This document shows, in pieces, positions 1-8,831 of a stretch of 64,000 bases of DNA. The translations under genes and the position numbers were made by a program. This stretch comes from Thuidium tamariscinum (taxonomy: Eukaryota > Streptophyta > Bryopsida > Hypnales > Thuidiaceae). The notes under the pieces are model-generated. The model was not told the DNA's origin, did no database searches, and saw nothing but the letters and a program-made list of their open reading frames with translations. The DNA lies in the NCBI GenBank assembly GCA_947034885.2, contig OX344756.2, positions 15,310,098 to 15,374,097 of the forward strand, written 5' to 3'. The first letter of the stretch is position 1. Each line of letters begins with the position of its first letter.

Positions 1-1030
1 GGAATACCTTCTTTGGTACAAAATTGTTAGAATCATTCTCTTTCCAAACAATTGCCTTTAAACAAAAGAATTAGGATTTTTTTTTTTTGCAAAATTGCAT
101 CCAATCAGTATGAAGTTTAAATTCAATTAATTAAAAAAAATAGCTTTAATATAAAGGAGCACCTTTCTAAAACTTTATAAAGGCAGCAAGTACTTTAATT
201 TTTTTTTAAATAAAATAAAATGAAAGACTTAATTATAATGAATTGTCTACTTTCAGAAGCAAAGGTACATATTCATCTTAAAAGAATATTAGTTTTATTA
301 GATATAATTAGATGATGTCATAGGTATTTCATGTGTAGGATTTATAAGGTCACCAACCCTTCTTCATTGAGCTAAGGGAATTGCAATGCAAGAACTATAT
401 ATGGCCCAATATTAGTACAACTAAACTTCAAATTATAAAAAAACAATTAGAGTATAAAAATTATCTAGATAGTTGGAAGACATCAAGAAGATCTAAGAAA
501 GAAGATAATTTTTTTCCCTTAATGAATAGTCATTGAATAAAGTTATTTTCAAAGAAAGATACGAAATGTAATTTGATCCCTTCTTTAAAACCAAAGTGAA
601 ATGTAGCCAACAAAAGCCTTTTAATCTTTAGAAGTGGCTGAATGCTCTAAACCGTAAACAACATCAAAGGTGTTCTATGGTCAAAGAATGAGAGTACATT
701 CTGCAGTGCAGGAGCAAACTACAGGCACTCATCCACAGAGATACAATTAAAAAATAAAGATCTTCTACAAATACTTGACTTCAAATGCGCACTTTTGAAT
801 TTCACATGTCCAATGATTCCCATGGTTGCATAAAAGATGGTTTTCTTCGTGACCCCATAATCGTTGAAGGGTTAAATGGTGATTTTTTGATAAACACTTT
901 CTAGGTTTAACCCTACACCCATTAAGGGGTACACACCAGTGATCCCAAAACTGGCTAAATTTCGCTCAATTGCTACATAATTTCTTCATGTCCTCACTGT
1001 AAATTCAGAAAAAATCTTCCCAAAATGAAC
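1..1030. other. AT-rich DNA without a recognisable gene
   Basis: No long open frame, RNA gene or clean repeat boundary is visible. The end of this stretch (about 895-1030) has short phrases such as CTAAATTTCGC that recur near 27,680, upstream of the hAT pseudogene, so it is probably part of a dispersed AT-rich repeat family. That is an inference from a few shared words, not an alignment. Confidence 0.5.
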
Positions 1031-2069
1031 ATTTGGCTAAAAACCTTGAACTTGTTTTGAGAACACCATCACATACGGCTATAGGTCTCGGGCACGGGTA
1101 CCAACTCTCCACTCCCGCGGTTATAGGGTCCCGCGAAGTTCTCCTTCAGTGGCCGCGAGGGTTTACCACGACATCGTCGTGGCTCCCATTTTCTCTGAAT
1201 TATGATTGCCGCTTGTGCGTGTTTGTGCTGCTTCGCGTGTTTGTGTTTTGTTCTCTTCTGTTTCACTTCTGTTAGTGAAGTTTGTGTTTCATCTTTTGAG
1301 GCGGAGGTGGGTGCGGCATTGCGTGAGTGCTGTGCACACAAATTTGCCGGCGCGCTGGTGTTTTTGATCTGGGCCTTTGCGCACATTTCTCCACTTTTGT
1401 CATTTCTCGAGTGTGGTTGGAGCGCTTGGTTGGAGCGCGTGGTTGGAGCGCACTTTCTGTCTTGTGAAGTGTCATCGTCTTCATTTGGTTCACGCTTCGT
1501 ACTGTTGAGCAAGCGACAGATCTTTGTGGGCGCTTTGCTTTTGAGGTAAACCCTAGCCCCTCCTTGCGTTCAATGCATTCTTTTCGTTTTTAATTTCTAA
1601 TTTGGGTAATGTTGCACCTTAGGGTTTAGGGTTTTAGGGATTCTGGAAGGACGATCATCAGACGGTCTTCTTCCAGAGATTACTGTGATACTGAAGTGCA
1701 CACTGTCTTTGATTCAGTTGTGGTATTGGTCTGTTGTTTTTTTGCTCTGTTGGCCTCCGTGAACTCCACGAGTGTGGTCACATTCTTCACACAGAAGTAC
1801 TCATAGTTGCAGTGTGTAATGCAGGCGCCAGAGAGCCTGAAGTTCAAGAGTGCCTTCCACATCAAACTCAAAACCAGATAACTCGTAAGCAGGAAATTGG
1901 CAGGTAAGCTCATTCCACTTCATTTTATTTCTAACTTCTCAGAACACACAAAAATGCACAGAAAAGCAACAGTAACACACTGGATTAGGGTTTAGTACCA
2001 GTGCAACTGCTGAATACGATTCAGCCTACAGAAAAAGTAGTTCAGGTCCCTCAGAACTTTGCTTATTGC
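1031..2069 (+). promoter_or_regulatory. GC-richer upstream region of the three-gene block, with teloboxes
   Basis: Base composition shifts abruptly to GC-richer sequence at about 1,070. Two telobox-type motifs are present: AAACCCTAG near 1,548 and the TTAGGG/TTTAGGG run near 1,619-1,638. Such motifs are common in promoters of plant translation and growth genes. Open frames here (for example 1069-1512 on the minus strand) overlap each other and look like chance. The stretch lies just upstream of the palindrome cluster and of the first large gene, so it may hold that gene's promoter and 5' leader. No TATA box or transcription start could be fixed. Confidence 0.3.
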
Positions 2070-2150
2070 ATGCTACTTTTATCTTTGCGTCGAAGATAAT
2101 TATCTTCGGGTCGAAGATATTTATCTTCGACGCAAAGATAAAAGTAGCAT
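2070..2150. repeat. Compound palindrome: three abutting 21-bp units inside a larger inverted repeat
   Basis: Three copies of the 21-bp palindromic unit sit head to tail at 2079-2099, 2100-2120 and 2121-2141. Units 1 and 3 are exact reverse complements of each other, including two private variants (TTTGC in place of TTCGA). The symmetry extends outwards (ATGCTACTT at 2070, AAGTAGCAT at 2142), giving perfect 29-bp arms (2070-2098 and 2122-2150) around the middle unit, which is itself nearly palindromic. This is the largest member of the palindrome family of this block and could fold into a strong hairpin. Confidence 0.9.
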
Positions 2151-2286
2151 TCCAGCTCCCCAAATGCAGCTCTAATAAACCTTATTCTTGATAACCTTGC
2201 CTAACATTAATCATAGCTCCCATGAGTATGACCAGTACACTCGAGAATTCCTCAGAACGGAAAACAACTAACCCTCCACCTTAAAG

Positions 2287-2307
2287 TTATCTTCGAATCG
2301 AAGATAA
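2287..2307. repeat. 21-bp palindrome, upstream copy (perfect)
   Basis: TTATCTTCGA, centre A, then the exact reverse complement. All ten pairs match. It lies about 450 bp upstream of the proposed start of the ParB-like gene. Confidence 0.9.
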
Positions 2308-2470
2308 CCACAAGTCAATAGACCGTTTTGCACTTAAGGCAAAGAATCTAAATCTCAGTTACCAAAAAGCAAACCTCGCTTACTAAAGCAAATTAATTAT
2401 AACGCCAACCAGATATTCCTACAAAGAATACAAGCACAAATATATAACACAACTTCCTTCTACTATAGAA

Positions 2471-2491
2471 TCATCTTCGGCTCGAAGATAA
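2471..2491. repeat. 21-bp palindrome, upstream copy
   Basis: Left arm TCATCTTCGG, right arm TCGAAGATAA. Eight of ten pairs are intact, with mismatches at pair 2 and pair 10. Confidence 0.8.
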
Positions 2492-2680
2492 TGTAACATT
2501 ACGATACAAATTCCGGAGACGTCTGTAGTTTCTAGAGCGTGTATGCTTTCAAGTATTTCCATTCAAGAACAGAAGTAAAGAAATATGAAACCATTCATGA
2601 CTGGAAAAAAGTAAAACGATAGATCATCTAAATTTCCTTCATTGTAGTGTAGCTCCTCATGATAAAGTGAGTAGAGAAAA

Positions 2681-2701
2681 TTATCCTCGAGTCGAAGATA
2701 A
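2681..2701. repeat. 21-bp palindrome just upstream of the first ATG
   Basis: Left arm TTATCCTCGA, right arm TCGAAGATAA, one mismatch at pair 6. It ends 56 bp before the proposed start codon at 2758, so it would lie in the 5' leader or core promoter. Confidence 0.85.
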
Positions 2702-4197
2702 GTTTCTATGAGTATTGATGATCATGAGCTTCTGGATTACCGTGCAGACTGTCCAAGATGGTGGGCAACGACGGGTACGACTACTCAGCTACTCTCCCCT
2801 TCCTTGAGCCATTCAACATGTGGATTGGTGATGGATCCTTCATCACAGAAATGGAAGACCTCTATGGAGAACTATAGCAGTTCAAGTCCGTAGTTGATTC
2901 TTGGACATTCGTAGTCAATAGATTTAAGGATTACGTCCACCTTCGCTACAAAGTGAAAGGTTCTGGTCTGTATGTGACCTGGAATCTCAATGAGAAAGTG
3001 TCTCTGATAGAGGAACATCAGAAACATTTCATTGTCGTCACACTCCAAGCCATCAACGACCATGGCGACGAGCTGAGCTACACGCACTCAATCGTCCTCT
3101 ATGATGAGGATGAAAGAGTAGTCTTCAACTTCGACGAGCTCATCAAGTCGCTGCAAGAAGGAAGCCACAACGCTCTGGGAGATGAGCTGAGCGGGAAATT
3201 CCACCCATGGGTACAAAATGACGCTGTGTCTATGGCGAGGCGCATAAACCTTCTATTCCGAAGACTAGAGAAGCATGCACTCTCAAGCGTTGAGAAACAA
3301 CCCACTTCCTCCCGTGCACAAACTAAGAAGAGGAAGGAGTCCCAACAACCAACTCAGACTCCATCAGCAGGACGAGGGACGTCAGGCAGTCGTGGTAGTG
3401 GAAGGGGACGAGGTCGTGCTGAACCTCAGAAGAGGAAACCCACAGCACCTGGACCCGGGGAGACGAGTGCAAAGCGCCCTAAACCAAGCGTGGCAGGGCG
3501 AGAAACAGCAGCTGGTAGCTCTGGTTCTGCTTTGACAACTGTACTGACGGGGAGTACTAAAGACGCTGAGCCCATCAAGAAGTTTGAGGTTGCAGGCATT
3601 TACCAGAAGAGTTTCTGGGAAAAATGTAAGGAATGCTTCATTTTTGAGCCGCAGACGTTCGAGGTCTCCATCGACCAATGCTTCCTTGCAAGGCCGAAAT
3701 ATGTGATCAGGAAGTTGGAGAAAACTATTGTTGACGATGTCCAGGAATAGCTGATTAATCTCGGGGACGCGAAACAGCGTCAAACGATTTGCCTCACACC
3801 AATGGATCAGAACAAAGCCCTTCTTAGAGAGTGTCCCAAAAGTTGGGACGAAATCAAGAATGGGAATTTTTATATCATCAATGGGCAACACGGTGTAACC
3901 GCGTCCAAGCAACTCCAATAAGGCGGGGTCTGTGAGGAACGAAAAAAGGAGCTGCAAACATGGGAAGCGACAATTGTGTGGACCTTGAACGCCGAAAAAC
4001 TCACGGAGATATCCAGTTGGTATAACAAGACAAACCATCTCCGGCATAGTCAGCCAACCTGGGGGAACCAGATCTTCTCTTGCAGACAAATCTGGGGAGC
4101 AGCAAAGCGACCAACTGCCATAGAATCCGAACCAGAGAAGCGAGGCAACAGATCCACTTTCAACGCAACTACGTACGCGGTAAGTCTGTTCATACTT

Positions 4198-4218
4198 TTA
4201 TCTTCGACTCAAAGATAA
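4198..4218. repeat. 21-bp palindrome in intron 1, first copy
   Basis: Left arm TTATCTTCGA, right arm TCAAAGATAA, one mismatch at pair 8. It starts 18 bp after the GT of the donor at 4180. Confidence 0.85.
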
Positions 4219-4267
4219 TACAAGTTGTTTTATCGTCCCTCTAGTATCGATAAATGTTTCTATATTT

Positions 4268-4288
4268 TCATCTTCGACTCGAGGATAG
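4268..4288. repeat. 21-bp palindrome in intron 1, second copy
   Basis: Left arm TCATCTTCGA, right arm TCGAGGATAG, three mismatched pairs. The surrounding text (TATxTTTCAT before the arm) resembles that of the copy at 4198, so the two may be an old local duplication within the 176-bp intron. Confidence 0.75.
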
Positions 4289-5705
4289 CATAAGTTTTTC
4301 TTCTCGTCTCACTAGTTAATGAGAAGCACTAAGACTGTTTTGGTAATTGCTCCAGAAATTCGTGGACGCTGTCCTGCTTCGATATCAGAGCATCAACCCG
4401 GATAAGGATGGCAGCAACGTCAAGAAGGAGTCTGACGTCAAGAACGAACTCCAAATCATTACACTTCCGGACAATATTTATAAGCTTTGGGAGGACTTCC
4501 TAAAGAAACAGATGGAGGGGTCATTGATTGACCCTTGCACGCGCAAACCTTATCGTAGCGCAAAGACATTTAGTCTTCAATCCCATGAAGTGAAGCGAGA
4601 GTTCTTTAAGCACATGGGGCATTTCACAGATAAAGATCTGCACGAATATGTCCTTCATTTGCTTGGACGAACTCCCGGGCGCAATCGAGAGTATCCAAAA
4701 GTCTCGATTAAGAAGACTAAGTTCCTTTGCGAAGATAACATGGTGCACTCGGATTGGGTAGAGCGGCGCAAGCGGAAGAAAGTGATTGTCGAGGAGTTCA
4801 TGGCTATTGACTCGTCCCTGAACTTCAAGGACAAGAACGGAGACGTGAAGGACTTGGTCTGGAGGGCTTGGAAAATCAAGAACCTCTTCACGGCGGCAAC
4901 GTGGGACTTTCTTCTAAACGGGATCCCAAGTAACTTCTTTGTAAAGCGCCTTACAAACGAAGGGAAGAAAAAGAAAGCTGTCGACTACAAAGACACTCCT
5001 CTCCGCACAGTCTATCCACTACTGAAAAGGTTCTTGAACATGAAGAAAGAGGTTGAGCAGTCGAATGGTGAAGCGTACATTCGAGGGCACGAGTGTTATC
5101 CCTAGGCTTTTGTGACGAGTCACACCTGGCCTTACCAGTTAAGAGGTCTTCCTCTGGGGATCATCGACTTCCAAAACCTTCCCAGGCCAGACGCTGGTTC
5201 CGGTAATCCTAGCCCATTGTTGCCTTTGTTGAGATTCCTCTCTAACCACATGAGGCCAACTTTGACGGGGCCAGAGGTCTGGCTATGGATTCCTGGGAAT
5301 TCATATGAGACAAAAGAAGCTACATCCTTTGCAGAGAGGCATCTCAAGAACTATGTGATAAGGCTCTCGACCTACATTCCATGTAAAGTCGAGAAAATAA
5401 GCAACGCTAGCCGAACTGCACCAGCCCCAGTGACTTTGATTTTCCTCATCTCGAAGGACGATGCTGGCGTGCCTAGAGAGCTCGGGACAGTGAAGAAAGT
5501 GTACGATACTACGGAAAACACTTTCTACACTGGTATTCGATTCAATACTGAGGCGAAGCTGAGGGTTTATCCGAGCAAACTACGGATGGAGTTCTACATC
5601 GACCTCCTCCAGAATCTCAGGTTGAAAGGAGAGAACGTCCTCAGCGTGTACACAGGATCCAAATTTCTCCTGGCTGCTAAGGTCTGCCATTCAACTTCTT
5701 TCTAT

Positions 5706-5726
5706 TTATCTTCGACTCGAAGATAA
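5706..5726. repeat. 21-bp palindrome in intron 2 (perfect)
   Basis: Left arm TTATCTTCGA, centre C, exact reverse-complement right arm. It begins 24 bp after the donor at 5682. If the intron were retained, the palindrome would supply the TAA that ends the frame. Confidence 0.9.
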
Positions 5727-6826
5727 TTCCTTTCATTGGATTTGAGATTGTCGTTGTATTCATAGTGCATCATTTTGATCAACCACATGTCAATGTATGT
5801 CATTCCTATTTTTGTAAAATTTCTACAATGTGTTATTCTATTTGCTCGGTTTTTCTAAATTAGAATCGTTCGCTTGCAGTTGTGTGGCATGTTCTGCTAT
5901 GCCGTAGAAGACCGGCACAAAAAGGAGATGCTCATGAAAGTTGTCAAGCATGGTGATCGAGCAGACATCAGCGACTTCCAGCATGATAATTCGCCGTACC
6001 AGGCGAATTATATCCGTCCCCTTCGGTTGGGTACACCAGAACTTGATTCTAACTCTTTCCCATCGGAAGCGCATCAGAAGAGTACACCAAGGGAAACCGA
6101 AGAGGCTGAAAATCGTCAACCACAGGGAAATTTAGGGGTTGACGAGTTTGGCACAAACAGAGACGTTGTACAGAGTGGAGATCTTCAGATATCGGTGGAG
6201 GATTTCCAGGTTCAGGTTCACCATGCTGCATCTATCGCAATCGCTGATGAAGTGTCAAATGCAGAAATGGAACAAGGCATGGAGGCAAAAAACACCGCCG
6301 ATGAGGAGGAAGAAAATGAGGAGCAGGAGAAAGAGGAGCCCCGAGAAGCTGAAAAGGATGAAAGAAGATCAAGGAAAGAAGTCATTGACCTGAGTGACGG
6401 CGACTCCTATTCAGACTTGGAGGGATTTGAATTTGGCGCAGATCTTGGTGACGCAGCGAAGTCAGATGCTGTGAGCAGAATGAAGCCCCTCAATGAATGC
6501 GATCCTCAGATTGAGAGCGAGGCAGGGTGTGCTCCAAGCGCGACTGCTACGGGAGTTGTAGTAGTGAAAAAGGAAAACCGAGACTTCTGGAAGGAACGGG
6601 ACGAACGGAAGGCCAAGAAGAAAGCAGAAGACGCTCAGAAGTTAGAGCAAGAAAGACTGGAGAGAGAAGCTCTTCTGGAGGAAAACCGAATTCTAAAGGA
6701 AAAGCTTTCTCAACAGGGAGCTCTTGCAATTCCGTTGGCATCACAACAGGTACATTATGATATCAACGAAGCCGGATGCTCATCTGATGCCTTTGAACAA
6801 CGGCCTTCAATTCTTGGCGATCCTAC

Positions 6827-6847
6827 TTATCTTCGAGGCGAAGATAA
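6827..6847. repeat. 21-bp palindrome inside coding exon 3, first copy
   Basis: Left arm TTATCTTCGA, right arm GCGAAGATAA, nine of ten pairs. It is read in frame as TYLRGEDN (residues about 1232-1239 of the ParB-like protein), so it adds codons without a stop. Confidence 0.9.
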
Positions 6848-6991
6848 TTCTCCCCTAATTCGAGAATGTGTTCGTCCATGTATGTCCGAATCGCAGGACC
6901 TCTTTCTACCTCTCCACGATCCTCAGCCTCATCTGACAACGAAGATGCAGCCTCCTACAATTGGAACGGACAATGTTATCAGAGGGATCGA

Positions 6992-7012
6992 TTATCCTCG
7001 AGTCGAGGATAA
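6992..7012. repeat. 21-bp palindrome inside coding exon 3, second copy (perfect, co-varied)
   Basis: Left arm TTATCCTCGA, right arm TCGAGGATAA. All ten pairs match although both members of pair 6 differ from the consensus, that is, a compensated change. It is read in frame as DYPRVEDN, in the same frame as the copy at 6827. Confidence 0.9.
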
Positions 7013-7268
7013 TCCCATGACTCAGATTGAGGATGAAGTAGACCCGGATGCGACCCCTGAATCTAAAGGAGGTGATCAGGTCCAAGAGGAGCCAGTCCCT
7101 CCATTGAGGTCATCGCCAGTTCCGACCTTCACGATTGAGTCACAGAATCCCCCTGACGACGATGATGAACAACTAGATTACGGGGAGGGCTATGAAGACG
7201 GCGACGAGCATCTGGCATTTGGACAGGTATCTTCTCCTCAAAAATCTGACCCCTATGAATTTTCTTGA

Positions 7269-7647
7269 GTCTGTCCAAAGTCTTTCCAATGGATGTTCAT
7301 TATGCCTTCCATCCCACTTTTGTCATTGTAGTAAGAGACTCTTATACCATTTCATCCTGTTGACAGGAGGGATTGGAGAGTCAGTGAGTAGGTGGCTTCG
7401 ACAGACCTCCCAACCTAAATCGTCCATTTGTAGCATAGATGAGATTTTAGACAAAAGAGTCTTGGTAGATGTATAGAACCAATGGAGATCAGCAAAAAAA
7501 TCTACCAAATGTATGATAAATTACTTGGAAATAAATAATCGTGTACGCATTTTATTTAAAATTGTGTATAATGGATTTTTTGTCTATGTTTTGTCCAGCA
7601 CAAAGGACTTAGAGTGCACCGTCCATTGGCACGCAAATTATCCTGTA
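7269..7647. other. Spacer between the ParB-like gene and the phosphatase-like gene
   Basis: Contains the proposed last short exon of the upstream gene (7367-7387) and otherwise AT-rich sequence. No independent gene is supported; the overlapping open frames here are short and unlike known families. No palindrome copy lies in it. Confidence 0.4.
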
Positions 7648-8603
7648 ATGGAGGGACTCTATGATCGCTTAGTGGGGGTCAGTGGGGTTCGGCGTTGTAT
7701 GAGTCACCTGGTTCTGCGTTTCAACAGGTAACGCCATCTCTCTCGTGTTTTTGATTTGATCAGGTAGTGACGGGGAGCCGTAGAGAGAGAGTGCTGCGGA
7801 GTGTATCCCTGATAGTTTCCAAACCGCGGAGGAATTGGTTGAACGTTGTATTCGACCTCAATGGAGTCCTCTGTCAGTGCGAGCGTAGGTCCTCTTTTAA
7901 GGGCAAGAACACGCATCGACCCGAGGACAATGTGTTCTCGGATCGGCAACCCACGCTCATTGGGTCGAAGGCGGTCTTCGTTCGTCCCAATGTGCGGAAA
8001 TTTCTTAGAGAGGTGAACCGGATCTCAAACCGCGTTGTTTTTTGGAGCTCTATGCTCAAGATGACAGTAGAGCCCGTCGTCGCCTTCTTGTGCCAAGACA
8101 ATAGACAACCCTATGACATTCTTGGGCAAGAGAACTACAAGAAAATTGAGATTTCTCCAGGAAATTTTCTTGTGCAGGGTGGGAACCCTTTTAAGCCTTT
8201 GCGTTTGAAAGTCCTGAACGAGCATTTGTTCACATGTCCGGACGATCCCGTTCACTTTAACATAGATAATACCATTCTGATTGATGACTCCCCGCAAAAG
8301 AGTGTTTTCAATGAGAACGGAAACGGGATTTTCTTGGATACGTGGGATCGTCATGAACGTGGAGACAAAGAGTTGATGGAAACTCTTGCGCCTTGGTTGA
8401 AGCGACTCCACGAGGACTGCCAGCCAGGACGCTTGCGTGAATATGTAGACTTGAACCGGATTGGTCAATCCCCTGTGACGCCTACCTCTTACAGGGTTCA
8501 TGAACTCTTGGACGGATTTAGGGAGTCGGCCAAAAACTTTGGGACTAGTTTTGTGCTCCCCGGAATGAATTTAGTGATCAAGCCCGAGCCATGTAGGAAA
8601 TAG
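7648..8603 (+). CDS. FCP1/NIF-type HAD phosphatase-like protein with a DxN active-site variant
   Basis: The main exon runs 7764-8603 (TAG). No in-frame ATG precedes the conserved domain, so an upstream exon is needed. I propose ATG at 7648, exon 7648-7677, intron 7678-7763 (ends in TTGATCAG), which keeps the frame and gives about 289 residues. The HAD core is clear: FDLNGVL (motif I), FVRPNVRKFLREV, FWSSML (motif II) and ILIDDSPQKS (motif IV). Active FCP/SCP phosphatases have DxDx(T/V); here the second Asp is Asn, so it is probably a weak or non-catalytic binder. NIF-domain proteins act on, or bind, phospho-Ser/Thr partners in the nucleus, but no substrate can be named here. Unlike its neighbours it has no internal stop. 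A telescoped motif (CGAAG near 7964 and CTTCG near 7974) is not a true copy of the palindrome. The first exon is uncertain. Confidence 0.6.
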
Positions 8604-8831
8604 GCATTGTTTTGCAAACTCTTGGTTGTAAATATCATTGTACATGATAAGAATGTGAACAAAACTGTAAATGTCATTCATTTATAATATATAAAGTTCT
8701 TATTTTTTATGTCAATGTGTGCCCCCATTGTTATGTGATATGATGTAAGACTCAATTGCGTAATTATCCTTGGGTCGAAGATAATGTGAGGGACTTTTTT
8801 GAAATCCTTTCTTCAGGTTGATGGATCTGTA
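8604..8831. other. Spacer after the phosphatase-like gene
   Basis: AT-rich 3' flank with possible polyadenylation-type sequence (TATAATATATAAAG near 8,682). It holds one palindrome copy at 8764-8784. An AG at 8815-8816 could be an acceptor for the next gene, but I found no donor that joins it in frame to the phosphatase-like gene. Confidence 0.4.
8764..8784. repeat. 21-bp palindrome between genes 2 and 3
   Basis: Left arm TTATCCTTGG, right arm TCGAAGATAA, seven of ten pairs. It lies 47 bp before the proposed ATG of the third gene, a position like that of the copy at 2681. Confidence 0.75.

Larger units (their letters stand above)
2758..7387 (+). pseudogene. ParB/DGQH-like plus degenerate DNA-methyltransferase-like protein gene, broken by in-frame stops
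   Basis: Four exons fit: 2758-4179, 4356-5681, 5880-7226 and 7367-7387 (or read-through of exon 3 to TGA at 7268), about 1,371 codons. Introns have GT-AG ends (first donor GTAAGT). In-frame stops are TAG at codon 40 (2875), TAG at 331 (3748), TAA at 388 (3919) and TAG at 724 (5103), so this copy cannot make a full protein. Residues about 110-300 are a Ser/Gly/Arg/Lys-rich linker. Residues about 305-474 look ParB/Srx-like (IDQ..., then FYIINGQH and a following helix). Residues about 724-940 resemble an N6/N4 methyltransferase with decayed motifs: TSHTWPY where TSPPY or DPPY is expected, VLSVYTGSK where D-x-F-x-G-S-G-T is expected. An acidic patch (about 1052-1080) and a Lys/Glu-rich coiled coil (about 1145-1197) follow. 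Palindromes lie in both large introns and twice in exon 3. The fold assignments are my pattern recognition; that of the methyltransferase is the weaker. Confidence 0.55.

Noticed and set aside
1070-1170. tRNA or tRNA-derived SINE
   Set aside because: The GC-rich stretch folds poorly as a cloverleaf and lacks a clear B box (GGTTCGANNCC).
3382-4089. 235-codon minus-strand open frame
   Set aside because: It lies antisense to the ParB-like exon 1 and its translation has no family resemblance; the plus-strand frame carries the conserved text.
7767-7769. GTG as start of the FCP1-like protein
   Set aside because: Nuclear plant genes start with ATG; the frame is open a few codons further upstream to an AG acceptor, so a spliced upstream exon is more likely.
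8593-8816. Splicing of the FCP1-like gene into gene 3
   Set aside because: The only GT before the stop (8593) joined to the AG at 8816 gives an immediate stop, so the two genes are kept apart.
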